A DNA stretch of 64,000 nt from Thermomonospora catenispora (GCF_006363815.1 NZ_RRYT01000002.1:233756-297755), one strand, 5' to 3'; counted from the first letter of the stretch, positions 43,093 through 53,132 are shown. A program made the numbers and translations. Notes: a model not told the origin generated them from the letters alone.

Positions 43093-45161
43093 TTCTTCCT
43101 GCTCCGTAGCGTGAAGATGTGGGCCGGGCGGATGTGGGGGTCCAAACGGACGTAGTTGGCCTGCCCCCAGTCGTAGGACTCGCCGGACAGCTCGTCGTGG
43201 ACGGTGAACCGGTCCTGCCAGTCCAGGCCGAGGGCGGGCATGTCGAGGTACACGGTCGCCTCGCGGACGTGGTGCGGGTTGAGGTTGACCACCGCCAGCA
43301 CCACGTCCTCGCCGAGGCGTTTGGAGAAACAGATCAGCTCTGGCTGGTCGGGGTTGTGGAAGTGCAGGTTGCGCAGCCGGTGCAGCGCCGGGTGCTCGCG
43401 CCGGAACGCGTTCAGCTTGGTGATCAGCGGGGCGATGGAGCGGCCCTCGCGTTCGGCCGCCGCCCAGTCCCGCGGTTTGTACTGGTACTTCTCCGAGTCC
43501 CGGTACTCCTCGCTGCCCGGGCGCACCGGCTCGTTCTCGATCAGCTCGTATCCCGAGTACATCCCCCAGGTCGGCGACAGCAGCGCCGCCAGGATCGCGC
43601 GGATCTCGAACGCCGGGCGGCCCCCGTGCACCAGGTACTCGTTGAGGATGTCGGGGGTGTTGACGAACACGTTCGGCCGCATGTAGACCGCCGCGTCCCC
43701 CGCCAGCTCCCGGAAGTACTCCTCCAGCTCCTGCCGGGAGTTCTTCCAGGTGAAATAGGTGTAGGACTGGTGAAAGCCGATCTTGGCCAGGGTGTGCATC
43801 ATCGCCGGCCGGGTGAACGCCTCGGCCAGGAACAGCACGTCGGGGTCGGTGCGGGCGATGTCGGCCAGCAGCCGCTCCCAGAACGGCACCGGCTTGGTGT
43901 GCGGGTTGTCCACCCGGAAGATCCGCACCCCGTGCGACATCCAGTACCGGACGATCCGTCTGACCTCCCGGTAGATGCCCTCGGGGTCGTTGTCGAAGTT
44001 CAGCGGATAGATGTCCTGGTACTTCTTCGGCGGGTTCTCGGCGTAGGCGATGCTCCCGTCGGCCCGACGGGTGAACCACTCGGGGTGCTCGGTGACCCAC
44101 GGGTGGTCGGGGGAGCACTGCAGCGCCAGGTCCAGCGCCACCTCCAGGCCCAGCTCGCCGGCGTAGGCCACGAACGCGTCGAAGTCCTCGATGGTCCCCA
44201 GGTCCGGGTGGACGGCGTCGTGCCCGCCCTCGGGCGAGCCGATCGCCCACGGCGAGCCCGGATCGTAGGGACCGGCGGTGAGGGTGTTGTTGGGGCCCTT
44301 GCGGAACGTGCGCCCGATCGGATGGATCGGCGGCAGATACACCACGTCGAAGCCCATCTCCGCGATGGCGGGCAGCCGCTTCATGGCGGTCCGGAACGTC
44401 CCCGACATGGGACCGCGGCGCCCCATCGGGTCGAAGGAGGCCCCCTCGGACCGGGGGAAGAACTCGTACCAGGAACCGAACAGGGCGCGCTCGCGATGCA
44501 CCACCAGCGGGAACCACTCGCTGGTGGTCACCAGCTCGCGCAGCGGATAGCGGGCGAGCAGGTCGGAGACGTCCGGGGTCAGCGCGGCCTCCAGCCGGGC
44601 GGTCGCGGGGATGGTCGGATCGGCCAGGTCGCGGGCCAGGCGGGTGAGCGGGGCGCGCTCGTGCGACGGCAGCCCTTCGGCGGCGCGGGAGAACAGCCGG
44701 GCGCCCTCGGCGAACATCAACTCCACGTCCTGGCCGCGCGGGATCTTGATCTGCGCGTCGTGCCGCCACTGCGCGATCGGGTCGCCCCACGCCTCGATCC
44801 GGAAACGCCACAGGCCCGGCTCGGTCGGCGTCACCTCGGTGGCCATCCGGTCGGTGCCCGGCGCCTTCTCGCGCATCGGCAGCAGCGGTCCGGTCTTGCC
44901 GAGCGGGTCGCGCAGCACCACCCCGGCGCCGAGCCTCTCGTGGCCCTCGCGGAACACCGTCGCGCTGACCTCGAACGTCTCGCCGACCACCGCCTTGGCC
45001 GGCCAGCGTCCGCAGCCCACCACCGGCTGCACGTCCAGGATGGGGATGCGGCCGATCACCGGGGCGGGCGCCGGATCGGGATCGGAGGGCGCCGCCCGCC
45101 GCGCATTCGGGCGATCATCGGGCAGATTTCGATCCCGCGCCGTCTTCTGGTCCACCCGCAT
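43089..45161 (-). CDS. glgE: Maltosyltransferase GlgE (alpha-1,4-glucan:maltose-1-phosphate)
   Basis: 690 aa. Extends linear alpha-glucan with maltose from maltose-1-phosphate. N-terminal beta domains (about 50-220) precede the GH13-type barrel. The nucleophile Asp lies in [14 protein letters not shown], and [13 protein letters not shown] holds the acid Glu. The segment [23 protein letters not shown] is the usual GlgE start of the first domain. ATG 45161 has AAGGGGTGAGG upstream. It is first gene of glgE-treS-mak and divergent from glgP; both draw on one maltose-based glucan cycle. Confidence 0.95.
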   Translation of the reverse strand: MRVDQKTARDRNLPDDRPNARRAAPSDPDPAPAPVIGRIPILDVQPVVGCGRWPAKAVVGETFEVSATVFREGHERLGAGVVLRDPLGKTGPLLPMREKAPGTDRMATEVTPTEPGLWRFRIEAWGDPIAQWRHDAQIKIPRGQDVELMFAEGARLFSRAAEGLPSHERAPLTRLARDLADPTIPATARLEAALTPDVSDLLARYPLRELVTTSEWFPLVVHRERALFGSWYEFFPRSEGASFDPMGRRGPMSGTFRTAMKRLPAIAEMGFDVVYLPPIHPIGRTFRKGPNNTLTAGPYDPGSPWAIGSPEGGHDAVHPDLGTIEDFDAFVAYAGELGLEVALDLALQCSPDHPWVTEHPEWFTRRADGSIAYAENPPKKYQDIYPLNFDNDPEGIYREVRRIVRYWMSHGVRIFRVDNPHTKPVPFWERLLADIARTDPDVLFLAEAFTRPAMMHTLAKIGFHQSYTYFTWKNSRQELEEYFRELAGDAAVYMRPNVFVNTPDILNEYLVHGGRPAFEIRAILAALLSPTWGMYSGYELIENEPVRPGSEEYRDSEKYQYKPRDWAAAEREGRSIAPLITKLNAFRREHPALHRLRNLHFHNPDQPELICFSKRLGEDVVLAVVNLNPHHVREATVYLDMPALGLDWQDRFTVHDELSGESYDWGQANYVRLDPHIRPAHIFTLRSRKN

Positions 45162-45196
45162 ACCTCACCCCTTGCCTGTTCTTTGCCACCAAAACG

Positions 45197-45212
45197 GGCA
45201 AATTCGCCCGCC
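45197..45212. promoter_or_regulatory. Palindromic site upstream of glgE
   Basis: CGGGC (45197-45201) and GCCCG (45208-45212) flank AAATTC, giving a near-palindrome centred on AATT, 36-51 bp upstream of the glgE start. This is a position where a repressor could block transcription. The protein is unknown. Confidence 0.4.
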
Positions 45213-45500
45213 TCTCGATCGGCCAGAAAGGACATGCCCGCCTCCGAGGGCGCACCGCGCCGCGGCTTGCGTTAACTTTCGGCAACTTCTTGCGCGCGTG
45301 TCGCCAAGCCGATTTGTACGGCGCGCCACGGTGCGGTATCGCCGCGGCGGGACCGGACGCGCACCCGACCGCCTCCCGATGCCCCGCCGTCCCCCATCGC
45401 ATCGGCGCGGACGCGTGATGAACGATCTACGGCGGCAGGGTTCGGTAACCCCCGGGGTGATCTGCCGGGGGAGGGGTCGCGGGGCGCGGCGTGCAACGCA

Positions 45501-45506
45501 TAGCGT
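45501..45506 (+). promoter_or_regulatory. Leaderless -10 motif for glgP
   Basis: TAGCGT is followed by eight bases and GTG 45515. This spacing is close to the leaderless pattern seen for other genes in this window. There is no clear Shine-Dalgarno sequence before this start. Confidence 0.45.
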
Positions 45507-45514
45507 GAACAGAC

Positions 45515-48112
45515 GTGAAGGCAATCCGACGATTCACCGTCCGCACCGTGCTGCCGGAGCGCCTGCGCGGCCTGGAGGAGCTGGTCGGCAATCTGCGGTG
45601 GTCGTGGCACCACGAGACGCTGGAGCTGTTCCGCTCGATCGACCCGGCGCTGTGGGAGTCGGTCCGGCACGACCCCGTCCGGCTGCTCGGCGAGGTGCCT
45701 CCGGACCGGCTGGCGGTGCTCGCCGAGGACCGGCGGTTCCTGCGCCGGCTCGACGCGGCGTTAGACGATCTGCGGGACTACCTGACCGGCCCGCGCTGGT
45801 ACCAGTCCGCGGTGAACGAGGACGCGCCGCGCGCCATCGCCTACTTCTCCCCGGAGTACGGGATCACCGCCGCGCTGCCGCAGTACTCCGGCGGCCTGGG
45901 CATCCTGGCCGGCGACCACCTCAAGACCGCCAGCGACCTCGGGGTGCCGATCATCGGGGTGGGACTGCTGTACCGGCACGGCTACTTCTCCCAGTCGCTG
46001 TCGCCGGACGGCTGGCAACAGGAGCACTATCCGGCGATCGACCCGGGCGGGCTGCCGCTGACCCTGCTGCGCGAGCCGGACGACGGCACCCCGGTGCGGG
46101 TGGCGGTCGGGCTGCCGGAGGGCCGCACCCTGCACGCCCAGATCTGGCTGGCCCGCGTCGGCCGGGTGCCGCTGTTGCTGCTCGACAGCGACGTGGAGGC
46201 CAACGACCAGGCCGCCCGGAACGTCACCGACCGGCTGTACGGCGGCGGCACCGACCATCGGCTGCTGCAGGAGCTGCTGCTGGGCATCGGCGGGGTCCGG
46301 GCCATCCGCGCCTACTGCCGGATCAGCGGGCACCCCTCCCCGGAGGTCTTCCACACCAACGAGGGACACGCCGGCTTCCTCGGCCTGGAGCGCATCCGCG
46401 AGCTGATCGACGAGCACGGGCTGTCGTTCGACGAGGCCCTGGAGGCGGTCCGGGCGGGCACCGTCTTCACCACCCACACCCCGGTCCCGGCGGGCATCGA
46501 CCGGTTCCCCCGGGAGCTGATCGGCAAGTACTTCGGCGGCTCGGCGGCGCTGGAGGGCGTCCCCGTCGACCGGGTGCTGGCGCTGGGGGAGGAGACCTAC
46601 CCCGACGGCGACCGCACCGTGTTCAACATGGCCGTCATGGGCATGCGGCTCGGCCAGCGCGTCAACGGGGTGTCCCGGCTGCACGGCCGGGTCAGCCGGG
46701 AGATGTTCGGCGGGCTGTGGGGAGGCTTCGACGTCGCCGAGGTCCCCATCGGCTCGATCACCAACGGCGTGCACGCCGAGACCTGGGTGGCCCCCGAGAT
46801 GCTGGACCTGGCCGTCCGGGAGACCGCCTCGGGACCGGACGAGGGCGGCTGGGACGGCGTGCTGTCCGTCCCCGAGGCCGAGATCTGGCGGGTGCGCCGG
46901 CTGCTGCGCGAACGGCTGGTGCTGGAGGCCCGCCGTCGGCTGCGGGAGTCCTGGCGGCAGCGCGGCGCCTCCGAGGCCGAGACGGCGTGGATCGACGACG
47001 CCCTCGACCCGGACGTGCTCACCATCGGGTTCGCCCGCCGGGTCCCCTCCTACAAGCGGCTGACGCTGATGCTGCGCGACCCTGAGCGGTTGCGCGCGCT
47101 GCTGCTGGACCCCGAACGGCCGGTGCAGATCGTCATCGCCGGCAAGGCCCACCCCGCCGACGAGGGCGGCAAGCGCCTGATCCAGGACATCGTCCGCTTC
47201 GCCGACCGCGAGGACGTGCGGCATCGGATCGTGTTCCTGCCCGACTACGACATGGCGCTCGCCCAGGTGATGGTGGCCGGGTGCGACGTGTGGATGAACA
47301 ACCCGTTGCGCCCGCTGGAGGCCTGCGGCACCTCCGGGATGAAGGCGGCCCTCAACGGCGGGCTCAACCTGTCCGTCCGCGACGGCTGGTGGGACGAGTG
47401 GTTCGACGGCCGCAACGGCTGGGCGATCCCCTCCGCCGACGGCCTGTCCGATCCCGACCGGCGCGACCGGCTCGAGGCGGCCGCGCTGTATGAGCTGATC
47501 GGCGACCACGTCACGGTGCTGTTCTACGACCGGGACGCCTCCGGCCTGCCGCGCCGTTGGCTGGAGATGGTCAAGCACACCCTGGCCACGCTGGGCCCGA
47601 AGGTCCTGGCCACCCGCATGCTCCGCGACTACGTCCACGGCCTGTACGCCCCGGCCGCGGCCTCGGCCAGGGCGATGGCCGTCGACGATTACGCCGGGGC
47701 CCGGGAGCTGGCCGCCTGGAAGGCCAAGGTCCTCAAGGCCTGGCCCGGCGTCACCATCGACCATGTCGAGTCGGTCGGCGAGGACAGCCCTCAGGTGGGC
47801 GCGTGCCTGAACGTCCGCGCGGTGGTCTCCCTGGGCGACCTCACCCCCGGCGACGTCGCCGTGGAGGCCGTCTACGGCCGCGTGGACGAGTCCGACGCGA
47901 TCGTCTCCCCCTCCTATGCGGAGCTGACCGCCGAGGGTCCGGAGGGCGGCCGGGTGCGCTACGTCGGGGACATCCCCTTGGACCGCAGCGGGCCGTTCGG
48001 CTACAGCATCCGGGTGATCCCCCGCCATCCGCTCCTGGCCAGTCGCACCGAGCTCGGCCTGGCGGTGCTTCCGCCGTCCCCGTCCGGCATGACCGACGGC
48101 GACTTCCGCTGA
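45515..48112 (+). CDS. glgP: Alpha-glucan phosphorylase (GlgP, GT35, short type with DUF3417)
   Basis: 865 aa. Releases glucose-1-phosphate from alpha-1,4-glucan ends. The N-terminal DUF3417 region (LEELVGNLRWSWHHETLELF) precedes the phosphorylase domain. The PLP-enzyme core is present: AGKAHPADEGGKRLIQDI and WMNNPLRPLEACGTSGMKAA with the Lys of the PLP region. Phosphate-site residues follow in LNGGLNLSVRDGWWDEW. GTG 45515 appears leaderless. It is divergent from glgE, so breakdown and synthesis genes share one control region. Confidence 0.92.
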   Translation: MKAIRRFTVRTVLPERLRGLEELVGNLRWSWHHETLELFRSIDPALWESVRHDPVRLLGEVPPDRLAVLAEDRRFLRRLDAALDDLRDYLTGPRWYQSAVNEDAPRAIAYFSPEYGITAALPQYSGGLGILAGDHLKTASDLGVPIIGVGLLYRHGYFSQSLSPDGWQQEHYPAIDPGGLPLTLLREPDDGTPVRVAVGLPEGRTLHAQIWLARVGRVPLLLLDSDVEANDQAARNVTDRLYGGGTDHRLLQELLLGIGGVRAIRAYCRISGHPSPEVFHTNEGHAGFLGLERIRELIDEHGLSFDEALEAVRAGTVFTTHTPVPAGIDRFPRELIGKYFGGSAALEGVPVDRVLALGEETYPDGDRTVFNMAVMGMRLGQRVNGVSRLHGRVSREMFGGLWGGFDVAEVPIGSITNGVHAETWVAPEMLDLAVRETASGPDEGGWDGVLSVPEAEIWRVRRLLRERLVLEARRRLRESWRQRGASEAETAWIDDALDPDVLTIGFARRVPSYKRLTLMLRDPERLRALLLDPERPVQIVIAGKAHPADEGGKRLIQDIVRFADREDVRHRIVFLPDYDMALAQVMVAGCDVWMNNPLRPLEACGTSGMKAALNGGLNLSVRDGWWDEWFDGRNGWAIPSADGLSDPDRRDRLEAAALYELIGDHVTVLFYDRDASGLPRRWLEMVKHTLATLGPKVLATRMLRDYVHGLYAPAAASARAMAVDDYAGARELAAWKAKVLKAWPGVTIDHVESVGEDSPQVGACLNVRAVVSLGDLTPGDVAVEAVYGRVDESDAIVSPSYAELTAEGPEGGRVRYVGDIPLDRSGPFGYSIRVIPRHPLLASRTELGLAVLPPSPSGMTDGDFR

Positions 48113-48124
48113 TCCGCCCGCCGA

Positions 48125-48144
48125 TCCGCCGGCGGGCCGGCGGA
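48125..48144. terminator. Hairpin between convergent glgP and SWIM gene
   Basis: TCCGCCGG (48125-48132) and CCGGCGGA (48137-48144) form a perfect 8-bp stem with a 4-nt loop, 12 bp after the glgP stop. It probably ends transcription in both directions. Confidence 0.5.
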
Positions 48145-48219
48145 CGCCGCCGTCGTCGGCCGCCGTCGGGCGGCGGGACCCGCGCCCGTCCCGGCGGCCC
48201 GGCCGGCGGGCGTGTCGGC

Positions 48220-49044
48220 TCAGGCGTTCGGCATGGCCGCATAGGCGGGGGCGAGCGCGTCGACCAGGGACCGGCGGCGGACGGAGACGGCGAGCGGATC
48301 CAGCAGCCGCAGCAGCAGGTCCGGCGGACCGGGGACGGCGGGACGATCCTCGCGCGGGTCGGCCGGGGAGGGGCGCGGCGCCCAGAAGTCCTCGGCGGTG
48401 AGCGGCTCGTCGGCCGCGTCGAAGGGATCGGCGGGGCCGGCGTCCCGGCGGCCGCCGCGACGGCGCAGGGCGGCCAGCAGGCGTTCCCGGGGGCGGCCCC
48501 GCCACTCCAGCAGCAGGAACGGGTCGCGGCCGACCGCCTCGGCCATCAGGTGCAGCACGGCGGCGGCGTGCTCGCACGGCCCGCCGTAGCCCGGGCAGTC
48601 GCACATCACGTGCAGGTCGTCGACCGACTCGGGGAGCAGCCGGACGCCCCGCCCGGCGAAGACCCGTTCGATCTCCCCGGGCATCGTCCCGGCCGACAGC
48701 AGGGCGCACAGGTCGGGACGGGACGCCAGCCCGGCCTCCACCGCCCGCCAGGCGTCCTCGTCGAGGGCGGCGATGCCGACGGCCACCTCGTGCGACCCGG
48801 TGCCGGGGCCCCGGACGCGGGCGCCGACCTCGTGCGGGCGCACCGTCAGGCCGGTCACGCGGCCGCGGCGGGCCAGCTCCCGGCCCCGGCGCATCCTCTC
48901 GCGGTCGCCGGACGACTCCAGCACGGCGCGGAGCCGCCGCGACCACCACGGCCCGTCGTCCGCGCCCGGACCGCCGCGCGTCCCGGCCCCGCCGCCCGCC
49001 GGGGCGGGGGAGGCGTGATCGGGGGCGCCGCGGGGGACCGTCAC
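48220..49044 (-). CDS. SWIM zinc-finger protein
   Basis: 274 aa. The SWIM motif CDCPGYGGPCEHAAAV (CxCx6CxH) lies near residue 148-160 and should bind zinc. The rest is low-complexity and Arg/Pro-rich, except for a helical region around 60-120. SWIM proteins are thought to bind DNA or proteins and commonly occur next to a SNF2 helicase in actinobacteria. GTG 49044 overlaps the helicase stop by 4 bp, so the two are translated together. Confidence 0.83.
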   Translation of the reverse strand: MTVPRGAPDHASPAPAGGGAGTRGGPGADDGPWWSRRLRAVLESSGDRERMRRGRELARRGRVTGLTVRPHEVGARVRGPGTGSHEVAVGIAALDEDAWRAVEAGLASRPDLCALLSAGTMPGEIERVFAGRGVRLLPESVDDLHVMCDCPGYGGPCEHAAAVLHLMAEAVGRDPFLLLEWRGRPRERLLAALRRRGGRRDAGPADPFDAADEPLTAEDFWAPRPSPADPREDRPAVPGPPDLLLRLLDPLAVSVRRRSLVDALAPAYAAMPNA

Positions 49045-52019
49045 TCGCTCACCGCCTCGGGGGAGAGCCGCAGCAGCTCGCGCAGCTCGGCGACCGACAA
49101 CTCCGCCAGCCACTCCTCGCCGGCGCCGACGACGGTGTCGGCCAGCGCCTTCTTGCGCTCGATCATCTCGTCCACCCGTTCCTCCACCGTCCCCACGCAG
49201 ATGAAGGTGCGGACCTGCACGGCGCGGGTCTGGCCGATCCGGAACGCCCGGTCGGTGGCCTGGTCCTCCACCGCCGGGTTCCACCACCGGTCGACGTGGA
49301 TCACATGGTTGGCGGCGGTCAGGTTCAGCCCCGTCCCGGCGGCCTTGAGCGACAGCAGGAACACCGCGGGCCCGTCCTCGGTCTGGAACCGCCGCACCAG
49401 CTCGTCCCGACGGTGCTTGGGCGTCCCCCCGTGCAGCCACAGCACCGGCCGGCCCAGCCGCGCCGCCAGGTACGGCCGCAGCATCGACCCGAACTCGGTG
49501 TACTGGGTGAACACCAGCGCCTTCTCGCCGTGCGCGACGATCTGGGCGCAGATCTCCTCCAGCCGCTCCAGCTTCCCCGACCGGCCGGGCAGCCGGGAGC
49601 CGTCCTTGAGCAGGTGCGCCGGGTGGTTGCACACCTGCTTGAGCCGGGACACGGTGGCCAGCACCAGGCCCCGTCGCGTCCGCTCGTCGGCCTCGGCCAG
49701 CCGCGCCAGCATGTCGTCCACCGTCGCCCGGTACAGCGACGCCTGCTCGGCGGTGAGGTTGCAGTAGACCTTGATCTCCTGCTTCTCCGGCAGGTCGGCG
49801 ATGATCGACTTGTCGGTCTTGAGGCGTCGCAGCACGAACGGCGCGGTCACCCGGCGCAGCGCCTCCGCCGCCTCCGGATCCCCCCGCTCCTCGATCGGCT
49901 TGGCGAACCGCTCCCGGAACGCCTCCCGCGGCCCCAGCAGCCCCGGATTGACGAATTCCATGATCGACCACAGTTCGGTCAGCCGGTTCTCCACCGGCGT
50001 CCCGGTGAGCGCGATCCGGTTGCGCGCCGGGATGCTCCGCATCGCCCGCGCCTGCCGCGTTCCGCTGTTCTTGAGCGCCTGCGCCTCGTCGCAGATCACC
50101 CGTCTCCACTCGATCCCCGCCAGCGCGCGCACGTCCCGCGTCGCCGTCCCGTACGTCGTCAGCACCAGGTCCGCCCGCCGCGCCGCCTCCGCGAGCCGCT
50201 CCCCCCGCCGCCGTCCGCTTCCGTGGTGCACGTGCACCCGCAGCTTCGGGACGAACCTGGCCGCCTCCCGCTGCCAGTTCCCCACCAGCGACATGGGCGC
50301 CACCAGCAGCGTCGGCGCGACCCGCGCCCCGCCCGAGCGCTCCAGCGCCAGCAGCGCCAGCGTCTGGACGGTCTTCCCCAGCCCCATCGAGTCGGCGAGG
50401 ACGCCGCCCAGCCCCAGGTCGTCGAGGAACTTCAGCCAGGCCAGGCCGCGCTCCTGGAACGGGCGGAGGGTCGCGGTGAAGCCCTCGGGGGCCTCGACGG
50501 GGGCGAGGCGGCGCTCGGCCTCGCCGGACAGCAGATCGCCCAGAGGACCGTCGGCGCGCACGCCGAGCAGGGGGAGCGTCTCGTCGCCGGCGTGGACGGC
50601 GGCGCGCACGACCTGGCCGGCGGTCATGGCGCCGGTGCGGGGGCGGCGCAGGAACTCCAGGGCGGCCTCGAGCCGGGCCTCGTCCAGCTCGACCCACCGG
50701 CCCCGAAGGCGGACCAGGGGCGCCTTGAGCCGGGCCAGCTCGGTGAGCTCCTCCTCGGTGAGGGGGTCGTCGCCCACGGCCAGATCCCAGCGGAAGTCGA
50801 CCAGGGCGTCGGGACCGAGACCGGAGGAGCCGGAGGAGGCGCTGGGCTCGCCCCGAGAGCGGACGGTGAGCCGCATGCCGAGCCTGTCGCCGGTCCCGGC
50901 GCGGTCCGCCCACCGCGGAAGCAGGACGCCGAACCCGGCGGCGGACAGCAGCGGGGCGGCCCGCCGCAGGAAGCGGAACGCGCCGGCCGTGTCGGTGCGC
51001 AGCTCGGCGGGGGCGGGGCCGTCCAGCGCGCGGGCCAGCTCGGGGAACAGCCGCAGCGCCCGGCCCAGGCCCGCCAGCAGGGCCCGTCCGGCGTCGGGCA
51101 GGGAGGCGGCCGCGCCCGCCCAGACGGCCGCGGCGGGCACGTACAGGCTGGGATCCTCGCTGCTCTGCAGCGCGAACTCGATGCGCCAGGCCTCCTCGGG
51201 CGGCTCGGGCTCGACGAGCCGGAAGCAGGTGCGCAGCGGGCCGGACGGACCGGCGGCGGAGGCGGCCCAGGCGTCCAGTTCGGCGGCCAGGCCGGCCAGG
51301 TCGTCGCCGGGCTCGACCCGGACCCGCGGGTCGGGTCCGGTGAGGGCGGCGAACCAGCGTTCGGCCAGGGGGAGGGGGTCGGGGGCCCGGCCGCGCCGGG
51401 GCGGCAGCAGCGGATGGGGCACGACGCCGCGCACGATCGTGTCGACCAGGCAGCCGAGGGCCTCCCGGAGCACCTCGCCCGCCGGGCGGCCCCCCTCGGC
51501 GGCCCGGCAGGCGGGGGGCATGGCCGCGGCCAGCCGGCGCACGCGTTCGGCGTCGTCGGGGACGGGCCGCCATCGGGCCGCCGGGACGCCGTCCTCCCGA
51601 CGCAGGCTCGGCAGCGCCCGGCCGCGTCGCACCAGGTCGGCGGCGACCTCGGCGAGCAGCGCCAGATAGCGCAGGTCGGCGCCGGGCACCACGTCGGCGG
51701 CGCCTTCGGCGTGCCGCAGCAGCGCCATCGCGGCGAACGGATCGAGCGCCGTCGCCGGCACCCGCCATCTCCGCAGTTCGGGGGCTCCGTCCGGGGGCCG
51801 GACGGCGGTCAGCTCGGGGGAGGGGACGGGTCGCCCTTCCGCGGTCGGCAGCAGCAGGTCGAGGGTGATCCGCGCCCCGCGGCGGAGGAACGGCGCATAG
51901 GAGGTGCCCGTCAGATCGGCCGCGAACGGATGCGCCCCGTCCCCGCCCGGCCGCTCCGGGGGGCCTTCGGCCCACAGGCACAGCGCACCGCCGTGCCAGA
52001 CGGCGTGGGCGACGAGCAT
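49041..52019 (-). CDS. SNF2-family DEAD/DEAH helicase
   Basis: 992 aa. The N-terminal 450 residues form a family-specific region; the SNF2 motor follows. Motif I is LADSMGLGKTVQTLALL, motif II ICDEAQALKN (a DEAQ variant), motif III LTGTPVENRLTELWS, motif V NLTAANHVIHVDRWWNP and motif VI DQATDRAFRIGQTRAV. It should translocate on double-stranded DNA using ATP. It pairs with the SWIM gene downstream (4-bp overlap), an arrangement known in many actinobacteria and suggested to act in DNA repair or chromatin remodelling; the cell role here is unknown. Confidence 0.9.
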   Translation of the reverse strand: MLVAHAVWHGGALCLWAEGPPERPGGDGAHPFAADLTGTSYAPFLRRGARITLDLLLPTAEGRPVPSPELTAVRPPDGAPELRRWRVPATALDPFAAMALLRHAEGAADVVPGADLRYLALLAEVAADLVRRGRALPSLRREDGVPAARWRPVPDDAERVRRLAAAMPPACRAAEGGRPAGEVLREALGCLVDTIVRGVVPHPLLPPRRGRAPDPLPLAERWFAALTGPDPRVRVEPGDDLAGLAAELDAWAASAAGPSGPLRTCFRLVEPEPPEEAWRIEFALQSSEDPSLYVPAAAVWAGAAASLPDAGRALLAGLGRALRLFPELARALDGPAPAELRTDTAGAFRFLRRAAPLLSAAGFGVLLPRWADRAGTGDRLGMRLTVRSRGEPSASSGSSGLGPDALVDFRWDLAVGDDPLTEEELTELARLKAPLVRLRGRWVELDEARLEAALEFLRRPRTGAMTAGQVVRAAVHAGDETLPLLGVRADGPLGDLLSGEAERRLAPVEAPEGFTATLRPFQERGLAWLKFLDDLGLGGVLADSMGLGKTVQTLALLALERSGGARVAPTLLVAPMSLVGNWQREAARFVPKLRVHVHHGSGRRRGERLAEAARRADLVLTTYGTATRDVRALAGIEWRRVICDEAQALKNSGTRQARAMRSIPARNRIALTGTPVENRLTELWSIMEFVNPGLLGPREAFRERFAKPIEERGDPEAAEALRRVTAPFVLRRLKTDKSIIADLPEKQEIKVYCNLTAEQASLYRATVDDMLARLAEADERTRRGLVLATVSRLKQVCNHPAHLLKDGSRLPGRSGKLERLEEICAQIVAHGEKALVFTQYTEFGSMLRPYLAARLGRPVLWLHGGTPKHRRDELVRRFQTEDGPAVFLLSLKAAGTGLNLTAANHVIHVDRWWNPAVEDQATDRAFRIGQTRAVQVRTFICVGTVEERVDEMIERKKALADTVVGAGEEWLAELSVAELRELLRLSPEAVSE

Positions 52020-52150
52020 CGCGGGAGCCCTCCGTTTCGCGACGGCCTCACGGCGGCGGGCGGCCTCTCCGAACCTCCACGGGCCGCTCGCGAGGCCTCA
52101 CAAGCTAGCAGCGGCCACCGACGCCACGGGGGCATCGGGCGGCGCGCCGG

Positions 52151-52156
52151 TACCAT
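52151..52156 (+). promoter_or_regulatory. Leaderless -10 motif for the SDR gene
   Basis: TACCAT is followed by six bases and ATG 52163. No Shine-Dalgarno sequence is seen before the start, in keeping with a leaderless transcript. Confidence 0.45.
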
Positions 52157-52162
52157 CCGGGT

Positions 52163-52939
52163 ATGCGGCAGGAGTTCCGAAAGGCTCTGGTGACCGGCGC
52201 CTCCAGCGGGATCGGGGAGGCCTTCGCACGGCTGCTGGCGGCGCGCGGCGCCGATCTGGTGCTGGTGGCCCGGCGCGATGACCTGCTGCGGCGGCTGGCC
52301 GAGGAGCTGTCGACGCGTCACCGGGTCGGCGTGGAGGTCCTGCCCGCCGACCTGACCGATCCCGGCGATCTGGAGCGGGTGGCCGGCCGGCTGACCGACG
52401 AGCCGGTCGACCTGCTGATCAACAACGCCGGGTCCGCCGCGTTCGGCCCGTTCGCCGAGGTCCCCCCGGCCGAGCGGCTCGCCGAGATCGACCTCAACGT
52501 GACGGCGCTGACGCGGCTCACCCACGCGGCCCTGCCGGACATGCTCCGGCGGGGGAGGGGCGGGGTGCTCAACGTGGCGTCCATGGCCGCCTTCACCCCG
52601 TCGCCCGGCAACGCCGTCTACGGGGCGACCAAGGCGTACGTGGCCGCGCTGTCGGAGAGCCTGCACGCCGAGGTGATCGGCAGGGGCGTGCACGTGACCG
52701 CGCTGTGCCCCGGGTTCACCCGCACCGACGAGTCGGCCGGGCCCGATCTGATCTGGCTGCGCCGGCAGGACGTGGCCCGCGCGGGCCTGGAGGCGGTGGC
52801 GGCCGGCCGGGCCCTGTGCGTCCCGGGCGTCCAGTACAAGGTGGCGCTCCCGGCGCTGCGCACGGCGCCCAGGACGCTGCTCCGCACGGCCGTCGACCGG
52901 ACGTGGCGGCGTGCGGCGCGGACCCGGACCGGCGACTGA
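52163..52939 (+). CDS. Short-chain dehydrogenase/reductase
   Basis: 258 aa. The NAD(P)-binding TGASSGIGEAFARLL and the catalytic YGATKAYVAAL (Tyr-x3-Lys), with Ser in NVASMAAFTPS, are complete. The pattern GTPase-free 'classical' SDR with DLTDPGDLERVAGRL suggests a DHRS7/ribitol-type oxidoreductase branch; the substrate cannot be told. ATG 52163 follows a TACCAT -10 with six-base spacing. It is divergent from the helicase gene. Confidence 0.85.
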   Translation: MRQEFRKALVTGASSGIGEAFARLLAARGADLVLVARRDDLLRRLAEELSTRHRVGVEVLPADLTDPGDLERVAGRLTDEPVDLLINNAGSAAFGPFAEVPPAERLAEIDLNVTALTRLTHAALPDMLRRGRGGVLNVASMAAFTPSPGNAVYGATKAYVAALSESLHAEVIGRGVHVTALCPGFTRTDESAGPDLIWLRRQDVARAGLEAVAAGRALCVPGVQYKVALPALRTAPRTLLRTAVDRTWRRAARTRTGD

Positions 52940-53132
52940 CCCGGCCGGCCGCCGGGGATCTCCGCCGACCGTCGAGGGCGGAGCGCGGCGTCGGGGAACC
53001 GCGTCGCCTTCACCGGCGTCCAACCCGGTACACCAAACCGGTACAAAGGTGATCGGGATGGCGTTCTCGGGGGCCTCGTCGTCATCCCATGCCTTCCGGC
53101 GCCGAAGCCCTTCCGATCCGCGCGGGCGAAGA

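Larger units (their letters stand above)
45162..45514. other. Divergent intergenic region glgE-glgP
   Basis: 353 bp without a supported gene. It holds the palindromic site 45197-45212 near glgE, the glgP -10 motif at 45501-45506, and a GGGTT-CGGT-AACCC inverted repeat at 45438-45451. An open frame starting inside it on the plus strand runs into glgP in another frame and is a shadow. Confidence 0.6.
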
